From CAVXTT01 sp963764685 (GTDB taxonomy: Bacteria > Bacteroidota > Ignavibacteria > Ignavibacteriales > Ignavibacteriaceae): 64,000 nt of DNA. The stretch lies in contig CAVXTT010000007.1 in the NCBI GenBank assembly GCA_963764685.1, positions 1-64,000 of the forward strand, given 5' to 3'. The notes below the pieces were generated by a model. The model saw only the letters and a list, made by a program, of their open reading frames with translations, was not told the DNA's origin and made no database searches. Position 1 is the first letter of the stretch; each line of letters opens with the position of its first letter. The translations under genes and the position numbers were made by a program. Shown in pieces: positions 43,993-53,784 of this stretch.

Positions 43993-45677
43993 ATGAGCTC
44001 ATTTATAGAAATTCTGCAGCAGCATCCGGAACTGGCATTATTCCTTACACTGGCACTTGGCTTTGCAATTGGAAAAATCACCATTGGTAGTTTTAAAATC
44101 GGGTCTGTTCTGGGGACTCTCTTTGCGGGAGTTATAATCGGTCAGTTTAATATCACTATTGCCCCTGTTGTTAAACTTATCTTCTTTGATCTTTTTCTGT
44201 TTGCTACCGGTTATAAGGTAGGTCCTCAGTTCTTCAGAGGATTAAAAAAAGATGCAGTACCACAGTTAATTCTTACGTTGGTTATCTGCACAACTTGTCT
44301 GATTACTGCCGTCGTTATGTCAAAGATTATGGGATTTGATACCGGGACAGCATCAGGAATGCTCGCCGGTGCTTTCACTGAATCAACTGTAATAGGTACG
44401 GCAAGTGAATCAATTCAGCGGCTTGCTATTAGTGAATGCCGAAAAGACAATTCTTTTGAATAATATACCGGTTGCTTATGCAGTAACATATCTTGTAGGT
44501 ACAACGTTTACAGTCTTTCTTCTTTCTATCATTAGCTCCAAAACTTCTTAAAGTTGATCTGCGTGCTTCAAGCAGAGAGCTTCAGAAAAAACTATTTAGG
44601 AAAAACTGAAGATGATGAAGGAATTGAATCAGCCTTTGAAGATTGGCGGCTTCGAGCATTCAAGATAACAAATCCAAAATGGTCAGGATTAACAATCGGC
44701 GATCTTGAAAGAAGCATTCCTAATGCAAGGATATTTATTCACCGAATCCGAAGAGATGGAAAAATATTTGAGTCAAATCCGAATACCATATTAGAACCGG
44801 ATGATGTTATTGCTGTTATGGCAAGATATAAGGTATTTTTTCAAGGGTTCTATGATATAGGACCGGAAAAGATGGATCGTGAGCTGCTGGACTTTCCTAT
44901 TGCATACAGGGATTTGATTATAACTAATAAGAATCTGGCCGGAATAACTCTAAAAGAACTTGCATTAAAATATGGTCACGGTGTTAAACTTCATAAACTA
45001 ATCAGAACTGGACAGGAAATTCCCTTCAGTCCTGAAACGACAGTGAATACAGGTGATCTTCTAAAAGTTTCCGGTCTTCTTTCAGATATTGAACGTGTAG
45101 GAAAAATAACCGGTTATATTGATAAAACATCATCGGAAACAGATATGATATTTGTATCTCTTGGAATTCTGCTTGGAGGGTTAATCGGGCTGTTTGCTGT
45201 TACTATCGGAGGTCTTTCAATTACTCTGACAACAAGCGGCGGTGCCCTGGTAATGGGTTTAATCTTTGGCTGGCTCAGAGGTAAAACTCCCAAATTCGGG
45301 CATATTCCCGATGCGGCATTATGGATCTTCGATTATGTAGGATTATCAGCCTTTATTGGAATTATTGGTCTTTCAGCCGGACCAAGCTTTATTTCGGGCT
45401 AAGTCATTCCGGTATAGGGTTAGTATTAGCAGGAATTATAGTAGCAGTTTTACCCCATATTATTGGGCTTTTTGTTGGGCATTATGTTTTGAAAATTAGT
45501 CCGGTAATATTGCTTGGAGCACAGGCGGGTGCAGGTACATCTACTGCAGCCTTAAAAGCAATACAGGAAGCAGCAGGTAGTAAATTCCCTGTACTGGGCT
45601 ATACCGTACCTTACGCACTCGGAAACATTTTGCTGACCGCCTGGGGTCCTGTAATTGTAGCTTTAATGAATTATTAA
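43993..45677 (+). pseudogene. AspT/YidE-type aspartate:alanine antiporter (four frameshifts)
   Basis: About 560 codons, the usual length of AspT (about 540-560). The N-terminal membrane half is MSSFIEILQQHPELALFLTLALGFAIGKI ... FDLFLFATGYKVGPQFFRGLKKDAVPQL, the AAE-family hallmark. Then come TILLNNIPVAYAVTYLVG, two TrkA-C/RCK_C domains (WRLRAFKITNPKWSGLTIGDLE; YRDLIITNKNLAGITLKELAL), and the second membrane half FVSLGILLGGLIGLFAV ... GAQAGAGTSTAALKAIQEAAGS. Breaks fall near 44437, 44530, 44575 and 45395. The biochemically known AspT exchanges aspartate for alanine; YidE-like relatives are uncharacterised. Context with asparaginase and malic enzyme favours an aspartate or C4-acid substrate. 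Confidence 0.75.
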
Positions 45678-45690
45678 TTAGGAAAATCTG

Positions 45691-47307
45691 ATGCAGAAGC
45701 TTAAATCTTATAAGTTGCTTTATAATCCCCGCTTGAATAAGGGAACAGCATTTACCAAAGCCGAAAGAAAAAAATATGGCCTGCAGGGAATCCTGCCGGA
45801 TGAAATCGAAACAATGGACCAACAGATAATGAGAATTCAGGAACAGCTTGAGAATCTTGAAAAACCCATTGATAAGTATATTTATTTAAATACCCTCCTC
45901 GATACCAATGAAACCTTATTCTTCAGGACAGTAATCAGTGAACCTGCAAAATACCTTCCTTTAGTATATACTCCTACGGTCGGAGAAGCCTGTCAGCGTC
46001 TCGGTCATATTGCAAGACGTCCAAGAGGTCTTTTTATATCTATCAAAAATAAAAATAAGATCGAATCATTATTAAAGAACTGGCCGGTTAAGGATATCAG
46101 GTTTGTTGTTGTTACTGATGGTCAGAGGATATTAGGATTGGGTGATCTTGGGATATGCGGTATCGGTATTCCGATCGGCAAATTAATGTTATATACAAGC
46201 TGTGCAGGTGTACCTCCGGAGCATACACTTCCAATAGTTCTTGATGCCGGCACGGACAATGAAAAGTTCTTAAATGATCCTCTCTATCCGGGAATTAAAC
46301 AAAAAAGAGTTACGGGAAAGCAATACGATGATTTTATAAAAGCATTTGTAAAAGCAATAACAAAAGTTTATCCGAGAGTCTGTATACAATGGGAAGATTT
46401 TGCAGGTTTAAATGCAATCCGGATATTAAACAATTACAGAAACAAAATCTGTACATTTAACGATGATATTCAGGGTACCGCAGCAATTGCTCTTGCAGGT
46501 TTTATTGCTGTAAGCCGCTTGACAAATAAACCTTTTAAAGAGCATCGATTTCTCTTCCTGGGTGCCGGTGCGGCAGCTTTTGGAATAGCTGATCTTATTG
46601 TCAGGAAATTTCAGAAAGACGGAATGACACGGGAAGAAGCTCTTGAAAGATGCTGGATGTTTGATGTCAACGGATTGCTTGTTAAATCGAGAACCGATCT
46701 TGCAGAACATCAAAAGCAGTTTGCCCATAATAGTGAGCCTTCTTCAGATTTTGCTGAAAGTATTCTGAAGATAAAACCGACAGCTATTGTTGGTGTCAGT
46801 ACAGTCGGGGGAGCATTCAACCAGCAGGTAATTGAGAATATGAGTCTTATTAATGAAAGACCTGTTATCTTTCCATATTCTAATCCTACATCCCACTCTG
46901 AGTGTACAGCCGAACAGGCTTATACCTGGAGCAAGGGCACAGCAATTTTTGCCAGCGGAAGTCCCTTTGCTCCTGTACAGTATAACGGTAAAACTTTTAC
47001 CCCTGGACAAGGGAATAACGTTTTTATTTTCCCGGCAATAGGTCTCGCTGTCTATGCAACGGAATCAACAAGGGTAACCGATGAAATGTTCATTACTGCT
47101 GCTGAAGCTGTCGCAGAACAGATCACCAAGGAGAACTTTGAAAATGGTTTGATATATCCGCCTGTAAATAATATCAGGGAGGTCTCCTTAAATGTTGCCG
47201 TTAAGGTTGCTGAGGAAATATTCAGGAGCTCATTAGCACGTGTTAAAAAACCTAAGGATTTAAGAAAATATCTTAAGATGAAAATGTATGAGCCGGTTTA
47301 TAAATAG
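45691..47307 (+). CDS. maeA: NAD-type malic enzyme (malate dehydrogenase, decarboxylating)
   Basis: A 538-residue cytoplasmic malic enzyme, of the long SfcA/MaeA form, converting malate to pyruvate, carbon dioxide and a reduced nicotinamide. Seen: KLLYNPRLNKGTAFT, LVYTPTVGEACQRLGHIARRPRGLF with the catalytic Tyr93 region, VVVTDGQRILGLGDLG, the metal-binding WEDFAGLNA and CTFNDDIQGTAAIALAG, and the nucleotide-binding LGAGAAAFGIADL near residue 288. No signal peptide. It begins 14 bases after the antiporter and overlaps the next porin gene by 20 bases, so it is tied into the transport block and could drain malate made from imported fumarate. Confidence 0.93.
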   Translation: MQKLKSYKLLYNPRLNKGTAFTKAERKKYGLQGILPDEIETMDQQIMRIQEQLENLEKPIDKYIYLNTLLDTNETLFFRTVISEPAKYLPLVYTPTVGEACQRLGHIARRPRGLFISIKNKNKIESLLKNWPVKDIRFVVVTDGQRILGLGDLGICGIGIPIGKLMLYTSCAGVPPEHTLPIVLDAGTDNEKFLNDPLYPGIKQKRVTGKQYDDFIKAFVKAITKVYPRVCIQWEDFAGLNAIRILNNYRNKICTFNDDIQGTAAIALAGFIAVSRLTNKPFKEHRFLFLGAGAAAFGIADLIVRKFQKDGMTREEALERCWMFDVNGLLVKSRTDLAEHQKQFAHNSEPSSDFAESILKIKPTAIVGVSTVGGAFNQQVIENMSLINERPVIFPYSNPTSHSECTAEQAYTWSKGTAIFASGSPFAPVQYNGKTFTPGQGNNVFIFPAIGLAVYATESTRVTDEMFITAAEAVAEQITKENFENGLIYPPVNNIREVSLNVAVKVAEEIFRSSLARVKKPKDLRKYLKMKMYEPVYK

Positions 47308-48631
47308 TCCCTGGATAGGTTTGTTAAAAGTGATTAAAAATTCAATCGATATTCTTTGCCTTTCAAAATACGTATTGTTAGTACTCATTTTTATAGCAAT
47401 ACCGGGCTATTTGTTTTGCCAGGATTCAACCCGGGTTCCTGACGGTACGCAAGGTGAATTTCTAGAGATAGATGACCCGGATTCTTTAAAACAATTAACT
47501 TTTAGAAATTGGAATCATTTTGACGGATCACTGTCAACACTTGTTATTGGAGGCGGTTTACTTTATGATTTTGTAACCTACTCCCAGGATGATGCATCAA
47601 AGCTGCAGATGGATTCGGCTAATACTTCTCTGAAGTCCGATATTAAACTCCGGGATTTCAGACTGACTGCCAGTGGAAAATTTAAGTTCCACAAATCATT
47701 AACCTGGAAAGCAGGGCTTATGTATGATGGAGCCTCAAGTTCCTGGTATATGCGTGAGACGGGAGTTATGATTGGAGTTCCTGAAATCTCAGGTCATATT
47801 TTTGTTGGACGTACAAAAGAAGGGTTTTCATTGAATAAGGTTATGGTAGGGTATGCCGGCTGGACAATGGAAAGGCAGATGGCCATAGATGTTATTCCAA
47901 TTCTTGCAGACGGCATAAAGTGGATTGGATTCTTACCCGGATCGGGGATTATTTGGAATGCAGGAGCATATATAGACTGGTTATCGAAAAGTCAGTCCTT
48001 CTCAACTTACCGCTGGCAATTAGCTTTGCGGGTTGGATGGCTGCCTATACACTCAGAGGCAGGCAACAGCGTACTCCATTTTGCGTTAAGTTACAGATAT
48101 GGCAAAGTTGCCGGAACGGAAATCAGACTCAGATCCCGTCCGGAAGCGAATCCCGCTCCTTATTTTATAGATACTGAGAAATTCCCGGCTCATCATTCAA
48201 ATCATTTTGGTGGTGAGCTTTATTTCAGTACAGGTTCCTGGATGTTCGGAGCAGAATACTATGCCCATCAGTTTAGCTCTCCCCAAACTGGTAATCCAAT
48301 GTTTCTTGGTGGTGAAGCAGTTTTAAGTTATATATTTAATGGTGTAAGACCCTACAGCACCATCAGTGGAATATATACTTTTGTACCTGTTGAAAAATCT
48401 GTCTTCGATGGAGGCACAGGCACCTGGGAAGCATTAATAAGATTTTCAAATCTTGATCTTAATGACGGCACTCTTACCGGCGGCAGGTTTTGGAGATTAA
48501 CTCCAATGGTAAACTGGTATCTTTCAAAGAACGTCAGACTGGAGGTTGCTTATGGTTATGGAATTTTAACAAGGTTCGATCTGGAAGGCGTTACACAATT
48601 TTTCCAAAGCAGAATTCAGTTTTCACTTTAA
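47288..48631 (+). CDS. Phosphate-selective-porin-like outer-membrane protein (Porin_O_P)
   Basis: A 447-residue porin whose ATG at 47288 overlaps the last 20 bases of the malic enzyme gene, giving a long lead before the signal helix (LSKYVLLVLIFIAIPGYLFCQ). Barrel motifs of the OprP/OprO group include FKFHKSLTWKAGLMYDGASSSWYMRETG, GHIFVGRTKEGFSLNKVMVGYAGWTMERQ, FGGELYFSTGSWMFGAEYYAHQF, and the end WEALIRFSNLDLNDGTLTGGRFWRLTPMVNWYLSKNVRLEVAYGYG. Such porins favour anions. Its place between malic enzyme and asparaginase suggests uptake of acidic nutrients. Confidence 0.8.
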   Translation: MSRFINSPWIGLLKVIKNSIDILCLSKYVLLVLIFIAIPGYLFCQDSTRVPDGTQGEFLEIDDPDSLKQLTFRNWNHFDGSLSTLVIGGGLLYDFVTYSQDDASKLQMDSANTSLKSDIKLRDFRLTASGKFKFHKSLTWKAGLMYDGASSSWYMRETGVMIGVPEISGHIFVGRTKEGFSLNKVMVGYAGWTMERQMAIDVIPILADGIKWIGFLPGSGIIWNAGAYIDWLSKSQSFSTYRWQLALRVGWLPIHSEAGNSVLHFALSYRYGKVAGTEIRLRSRPEANPAPYFIDTEKFPAHHSNHFGGELYFSTGSWMFGAEYYAHQFSSPQTGNPMFLGGEAVLSYIFNGVRPYSTISGIYTFVPVEKSVFDGGTGTWEALIRFSNLDLNDGTLTGGRFWRLTPMVNWYLSKNVRLEVAYGYGILTRFDLEGVTQFFQSRIQFSL

Positions 48632-48677
48632 TCATTAGTTACTAAAATTATATACACAATAAAAGGAGTCAATAAAA

Positions 48678-49728
48678 ATGAAACAGATATTTATTCTTTC
48701 ATTAAGTCTTAACATTTGTGCTTATGGTAAATGCACAAGAAAAGCCCAATATAGTTATTCTTGCAACGGGTGGAACTATTGCAGGCGCTGCCCCAACTGA
48801 GGTTCAGTCAGGATATCAATCAGGCCAGGTTGGTGTTGATATTTTGATTAATGCAGTACCTCAATTAAAAGATATTGCTAATGTAACAGGAGAGCAAATC
48901 TCTAATATAGGCAGCCAGAATATGAGTGATCAGGTCTGGTTGAAATTAGCAAAACGCTGTAATGAGTTATTAGCCAAAGATGATGTTGATGGTATCGTTA
49001 TAACTCACGGTACCGATACAATGGAGGAGACTGCATACTTCCTGAATCTTGTAATCAAATCAAAGAAACCTGTTGTACTTACCTGTTCAATGCGCCCCTC
49101 AACAGCTCTGAGTGCAGATGGTCCATTGAATATTTTTAATGCGGTAGCTGTTGCAGGAAGTAAGGAATCCATGGATAGGGGAGTAATGGTGGTTACCAAT
49201 GATCTGATTCATTCCGGAAGAGCAGCTATAAAAGGTAATACAACAGCTGTTGAAACATTCTTTTCTCCGTTAGTTGGCCCATTGGGTACAGTTAACTACG
49301 GTGATATTAATTATGTAGATGTTCCGGATAAAAAACACACATATCAGACTGAATTTAATGTCGATAATTTAACCAGTCTACCCAGGGTTGATATAATTGC
49401 CATTTATGAAGATGCTCCTGGCGATTTGATCAAAGCTGCCGTTGATCTTGGTGCAAAAGGAATTGTAACAAGCGGACTTGGAAATGGTAATCTGACAGAT
49501 GCCTGTATTGAAGCATTAAAATATGCAAGAAGTAAAGGAGTAGTTGTTGTTAGAGGTTCACGCGTTATCACCGGTTTTGTAGGAAGAAATATTGAGCTTG
49601 ATGACGATGCTCTTGGTTTTGATGCCTCCTATGAGCTAATTCCATCTAAGGCAAGAGTACTACTCAGACTGGCTCTGCTGAAGACTCAGGATCCTAAAGC
49701 TATCCAGGAGTATTACAACATTTATTAA
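48678..49728 (+). CDS. ansB: Exported L-asparaginase, type II (one frameshift in signal peptide)
   Basis: About 350 codons from ATG 48678, which has AAGGAG upstream. The first frame gives MKQIFILSLSL and then an apparent one-base insertion near 48711; in the corrected frame the signal continues TFVLMVNAQ into EKPNIVILATGGTIAG. Asparaginase motifs: ATGGTIAG with the catalytic Thr, GIVITHGTDTMEETAYFLNL with the Thr/Asp pair, and VVLTCSMRP. Type II enzymes are periplasmic and turn asparagine into aspartate and ammonia. An uncorrected call would begin at 48718 and look cytoplasmic. It is followed at once by a DcuA-type carrier and an aspartase. Confidence 0.9.
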
Positions 49729-49764
49729 ACCTAACTACTTACAACTTTAATCAAAGGTGCAGCA

Positions 49765-51096
49765 ATGTTATGGATTGAACTTCTGGTGCTTATTATATGC
49801 ATAGTTATTGGGGCAAGACTCAGCGGTATCGGGCTGGGCACAATGGGTGGTCTCGGACTGTTACTGCTTGTATTTATTTTCGGACTCCCGCCTGGATCAC
49901 CTCCTGGTATTGTCCTGGGAATGATAATAGCAGTAATCACTGCATTAGCTTCAATGCAATCGGCCGGAGGACTTGATTACCTGATTTCCCTTGCCTCCCG
50001 TATTATGAAGAAGAAACCTCAGTATATAACCTTTGTAGCACCTTTCCTTACTTTTATTTTAATCGCTGCGAGCGGCACACAGCATGTTATTTATGCGTTG
50101 CTCCCCGTAATTGCTGAAGTATCGACAAAAGCTGGAATACGTCCTGAAAGGCCTTTATCGATTAGTGTAACAGCTTCTATGTATGGAATTATTGCATCCC
50201 CCATAAGTGCAGCAACAGTAGCTCTATTAGCTGCGCTAGCATCTTATAATGTGAGCCTGCTTCAAATAATGATGGTCACTATCCCTGCTTCTTTACTGGG
50301 TCTTGTTGTAGGTACCCTTTCGGTTGCCTGGAAAGGTAAAAACCTAAAAGATGATCCCGAATACCAGGAAAGGTTAAAATCAGGAAAAATTCAGGAAGGC
50401 TCAGCAAGCTCAGAACTTCCACCGGAAAAAATTAAAAATGCTCGTAACTCACTTATTTTGTTTCTGATTACAATTGTAATTGTAGTTATCATCGGCATAT
50501 TTCCCGAACTGCGTCCAAGTTATCAGATTTTAACCGGTACGGAAACAGCTATCCGGAAACTGGAAATGGGAGATGCTATAATGATCATTATGCTCGCTGC
50601 TGCGGGAATAATGATGATCTTCTTCAAAGCCAAACCTGGCGAAGCAGTAAAAGGCAGCATAATGACGGGAGGTGTTGTTGCAGTAATTTCTATCCTGGGG
50701 GTCTCCTGGATGGGCTCGTCCTTTTTTGAAGGGAACAGAACAGAGATTGTTGGTGGAATATCCGGACTGATTCAACAAGCCCCCTGGGTTCTCGTCATCG
50801 GTTTATTTATTCTTTCGATGCTTCTGTTCAGTCAGGCAGCTACAGTAGTTACACTTATGCCCGTTGCAGTTGCACTGGGCATGCCGTTGTGGATTCTTAT
50901 TGCAGTTTATCCTGCGGTTAATGGATTTTTCTTTTTACCGACATACGGAACTGTACTTGCCGCAGTTTCTTTCGACAGGACCGGTACAACTAAAATAGGT
51001 AAGTATCTTCTTAACCACAGTTTTATGCTGCCGGGACTAGTGTGCCTTATCGCCACAACTATCTTCGCTTTTATAATTAGTTCGATTTTATTATAG
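49765..51096 (+). CDS. dcuA: Anaerobic C4-dicarboxylate transporter, DcuA/DcuB type
   Basis: A 443-residue inner-membrane carrier that closely follows E. coli DcuA from end to end: MLWIELLVLIICIVIGARLSGIGLG, MQSAGGLDYLI, the loop KNLKDDPEYQERLKSG, SWMGSSFF, LLFSQAATVVTLMPVAVALG, and the end TTKIGKYLLNHSFMLPGL. Dcu carriers exchange fumarate, malate, aspartate and succinate in anaerobic growth. AAAGGTG precedes the ATG. Position between the asparaginase (36 bases) and the aspartase (15 bases) mirrors the aspA-dcuA pair of enterobacteria and strongly supports the role. Confidence 0.93.
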   Translation: MLWIELLVLIICIVIGARLSGIGLGTMGGLGLLLLVFIFGLPPGSPPGIVLGMIIAVITALASMQSAGGLDYLISLASRIMKKKPQYITFVAPFLTFILIAASGTQHVIYALLPVIAEVSTKAGIRPERPLSISVTASMYGIIASPISAATVALLAALASYNVSLLQIMMVTIPASLLGLVVGTLSVAWKGKNLKDDPEYQERLKSGKIQEGSASSELPPEKIKNARNSLILFLITIVIVVIIGIFPELRPSYQILTGTETAIRKLEMGDAIMIIMLAAAGIMMIFFKAKPGEAVKGSIMTGGVVAVISILGVSWMGSSFFEGNRTEIVGGISGLIQQAPWVLVIGLFILSMLLFSQAATVVTLMPVAVALGMPLWILIAVYPAVNGFFFLPTYGTVLAAVSFDRTGTTKIGKYLLNHSFMLPGLVCLIATTIFAFIISSILL

Positions 51097-51111
51097 AAAA
51101 GGAATAAAAAA

Positions 51112-52575
51112 ATGTTTCAAAAAATTAAAATATTGTGTATTATTATTTTTTTAACAAGCACTGCCGGATTGCTTTCCCAGGATTTCCGTACAGAGAAGGA
51201 TCTTCTCGGCGAAAAACAAATTCCGAATGATGCTTATTATGGTGTACAAACCCTTCGTGCACTTGAGAACTTTCAGATAAGCGGCGTTACAACAAAGGAT
51301 TACCCTGAACTTGTCAATGCATTCGTAATAGTAAAACTTGCTGCTGCAAGAGCAAATTATGAATCAGGGGCATTGCCCAAATATGTGCTGGATGCAGTTG
51401 AAAAAGCCTGCAAGGAGGTACTTGCCGGTAAATATCACGATCAGTTTCTGGTTGATCTATACCAGGGAGGTGCAGGAACGTCGGCTAATATGAACGTGAA
51501 TGAAGTACTTGCAAATATTGCACTTGAACTTGAAGGACATCCCAAAGGAGATTATGCTTACATCGAACCGCACGATCATCTGAATATGTCTCAATCAACG
51601 AATGATTCTTACCCTACTTCTCTTAAAATCGCAATGATATTGATGAATCAAAAACTTATTCCTGAACTTGAATTATTGATCAAGTCATTCGAGGCAAAGG
51701 GAAAAGAATTTGATAATATCCTGAAGATGGGACGAACCGAACTGCAGGATGCTGTTCCAATGACACTTGGACAAGAATTTAATGCATTTGCATCACAGCT
51801 GAAGGGTGCCGTAAAGGAACTCAAACAGGCTGAAGAATACCTCTATGTTGTAAATATGGGAGGGACTGCAATCGGTACAAAGCTGAATGCACAAAAAGGA
51901 TTTGTACAAAATTGTGCTAAGCACCTGGCAGAAATTACCGGGAAGAAAATTGTCCCGGCGGAAGACCTGATTGCAGCAACTTCTGATTTATCTGCATTTG
52001 TTGTTTATTCCGGTGCTTTAAACTCACTTGCAGTTAAACTGTCAAAGATTGCCAGCGATTTAATTCTGCTTGCTTCGGGTCCAAGGACAGCTCTTTTTGA
52101 AATTAATCTTCCACCGCTTCAGCCTGGATCTTCAATTATGCCAGGAAAAGTAAATCCAGTTATGCCGGAGCTGATGAATCTTGTTACGTTCAGAGTTATG
52201 GGGAATGATGTTGCTGTAACTATAGCTGCTAAAACAGGACAACTTCAGCTTAATGCTTATGAGCCGCTGGCTCTTTCAGCAATTCTGGAATCTCAAAAGC
52301 TACTTACTAATACAATGAAAGCTTTCCGCACCAGTTGTGTTGATGGTATTACTGCAAATCAAAATGTTACTGATAAATATATTTCACAGAGTGTTGGAAT
52401 TGTAACAGCACTAAATCCTGTACTGGGTTATGATAAATCTACCGAACTTGCCAAAGAAGCTTTAGAAACAGGAAAAGGAATTCTGGAGCTTGTTCGTGAG
52501 AAAAAGCTTTTAACCGAAGAACAAATCAAAGAGGTTCTCGATCCTAAGAAAATGACCGGGCAGGAAGATAAATAA
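51112..52575 (+). CDS. aspA: Aspartate ammonia-lyase with signal peptide (exported aspartase)
   Basis: A 487-residue aspartase that deaminates L-aspartate to fumarate and ammonia. The match to E. coli AspA is strong from FRTEKDLLGEKQIPNDAYYGV onward: STND with Ser162/Thr163/Asn164, KMGRTELQDAVPMTLGQEF, and the catalytic loop GSSIMPGKVNPVMPE (339-353, Ser341 expected nucleophile-base). Ahead of the domain are 22 extra residues, MFQKIKILCIIIFLTSTAGLLSQ, with a basic start, a hydrophobic core and an SQ end, a convincing signal peptide behind a good ribosome site (AAAGGAA). Known aspartases are cytoplasmic. With the exported asparaginase and DcuA this implies fumarate production in the periplasm. 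Confidence 0.93.
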   Translation: MFQKIKILCIIIFLTSTAGLLSQDFRTEKDLLGEKQIPNDAYYGVQTLRALENFQISGVTTKDYPELVNAFVIVKLAAARANYESGALPKYVLDAVEKACKEVLAGKYHDQFLVDLYQGGAGTSANMNVNEVLANIALELEGHPKGDYAYIEPHDHLNMSQSTNDSYPTSLKIAMILMNQKLIPELELLIKSFEAKGKEFDNILKMGRTELQDAVPMTLGQEFNAFASQLKGAVKELKQAEEYLYVVNMGGTAIGTKLNAQKGFVQNCAKHLAEITGKKIVPAEDLIAATSDLSAFVVYSGALNSLAVKLSKIASDLILLASGPRTALFEINLPPLQPGSSIMPGKVNPVMPELMNLVTFRVMGNDVAVTIAAKTGQLQLNAYEPLALSAILESQKLLTNTMKAFRTSCVDGITANQNVTDKYISQSVGIVTALNPVLGYDKSTELAKEALETGKGILELVREKKLLTEEQIKEVLDPKKMTGQEDK

Positions 52576-52593
52576 TTATTTATCCTTTTGTTT

Positions 52594-52629
52594 ATAATCG
52601 CAGCCTTAGACTTTCAAGGCTGCGATTAT
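52594..52629 (+). terminator. Hairpin after aspartase
   Basis: Perfect 14-bp stem ataatcgcagcctt with its complement around an eight-base loop, 18 bases after the aspartase stop. No long T-run follows, but stem strength suggests an end or processing site of the asparaginase-DcuA-aspartase transcript. Confidence 0.7.
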
Positions 52630-52661
52630 GTTATAATGCTAATTAGAAGAAAGGAACAGAT

Positions 52662-53741
52662 ATGAACAGCACATTGTCCAATAAAGATTTAACCCAGGTC
52701 ATCCTGAGTGTAGTGATAATCCTTGCTTTAATGTTTGGAAGCATTTGGGTTTTTATGCCGTTTACTGCTGCAGTGCTCTGGGCTGCTATAATAGTAATAT
52801 CAACCTATAATTTTATGCTGAAGCTGCAGAAGTTATTATGGAATAGCAGAGGACTTGCTGTTACAATAATGCTTATACTGATACTTGCAGTTATTCTTGT
52901 TCCAATTATAATTGTAGCGGGAGGAATTATTTCAAATGCTTCTCAACTTTCCGGCTGGGTTAATTCCCTCACCGAACTTAGGGGTAAACCTGCACCGGAC
53001 TGGATAACCGGAATGCCCCTTATAGGATCTCAGCTTGCTGCAGGCTGGGGTAAGCTTACTAGTTTAAGCAATGATGAATTAGTTCAGAAAGTATTTCCTG
53101 TTCTTAACGATATTGTTAAATGGTTAATCGCACAGGCTGGAAGCTTCGGCGCATTTATGATATATTTTCTGATCACTGTTATTATTTCAGGTATACTTTA
53201 TAGCAAGGGTGAAATTGCTGTAAAAGGTATACGGATGTTTGCTGTTCGTCTCGCAGGGGAAAGGGGAGATGAAATGGTAACATTAGCTGGACAGTCTATT
53301 AAAGCTGTTACGATGGGTGTAGTTATTACCGCACTGATCCAGTCAGTCCTTGGGGGTATTGGTCTGGCAGTTACGGGTGTACCGCGACCAGGTTTACTAA
53401 CAGCCATTATGTTTATATTAGGCTTAATGCAGATAGGTGCACTTCCTATTTTAGTACCTGCAGTTATCTGGAAGTATGCATCCGGAGATCCCGTTTGGGG
53501 AACTGTTCTTCTTGTCTGGTCAATTATTGCAGGAACTTCTGATAATGTAATTCGCCCCTTCCTTATAAAGCGAGGCGCCGACCTCCCAATCCTTCTTATT
53601 TTTGCCGGGGTAATCGGAGGTTTAATAGCATTTGGAATTGTAGGTCTTTTTATTGGTCCCGTTATTCTTGCCGTAACCTATACGTTATTAAAATCCTGGA
53701 TTAAGGAAGGTCAGCAGGCAGCCAATCCGGCAAATGAGTAA
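52662..53741 (+). CDS. AI-2E family transporter
   Basis: A 359-residue inner-membrane protein of the AI-2E (PF01594) family, with the usual eight or so hydrophobic segments: VILALMFGSIWVFMPFTAAVLWAA near the start, the hydrophilic middle with LIGSQLAAGWGKLTSLSNDELVQKV, and the conserved late part VLGGIGLAVTGVPRPGLLTAIMFILGLMQIG, IIAGTSDNVIRPFLIK and GLFIGPVILAVTYTLL. The family name comes from one proposed autoinducer-2 exporter; others act as ion exchangers, so the substrate here is open. AAGGAA precedes the ATG. It lies after the aspartase hairpin and may be a separate unit. Confidence 0.85.
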   Translation: MNSTLSNKDLTQVILSVVIILALMFGSIWVFMPFTAAVLWAAIIVISTYNFMLKLQKLLWNSRGLAVTIMLILILAVILVPIIIVAGGIISNASQLSGWVNSLTELRGKPAPDWITGMPLIGSQLAAGWGKLTSLSNDELVQKVFPVLNDIVKWLIAQAGSFGAFMIYFLITVIISGILYSKGEIAVKGIRMFAVRLAGERGDEMVTLAGQSIKAVTMGVVITALIQSVLGGIGLAVTGVPRPGLLTAIMFILGLMQIGALPILVPAVIWKYASGDPVWGTVLLVWSIIAGTSDNVIRPFLIKRGADLPILLIFAGVIGGLIAFGIVGLFIGPVILAVTYTLLKSWIKEGQQAANPANE

Positions 53742-53784
53742 TGATCGATATAATTACTAGAAAAATAAAAACTGATTAGTAGTT

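Noticed and set aside
48718..49728. Cytoplasmic asparaginase starting at the internal ATG
   Set aside because: A ribosome site and the start of a signal peptide lie upstream at 48678 in another frame, so the shorter form is best explained by a frameshift.
52662..53741. Quorum-sensing (autoinducer-2) export function
   Set aside because: The family name rests on one member; others move ions, and no luxS or signalling gene is seen here.
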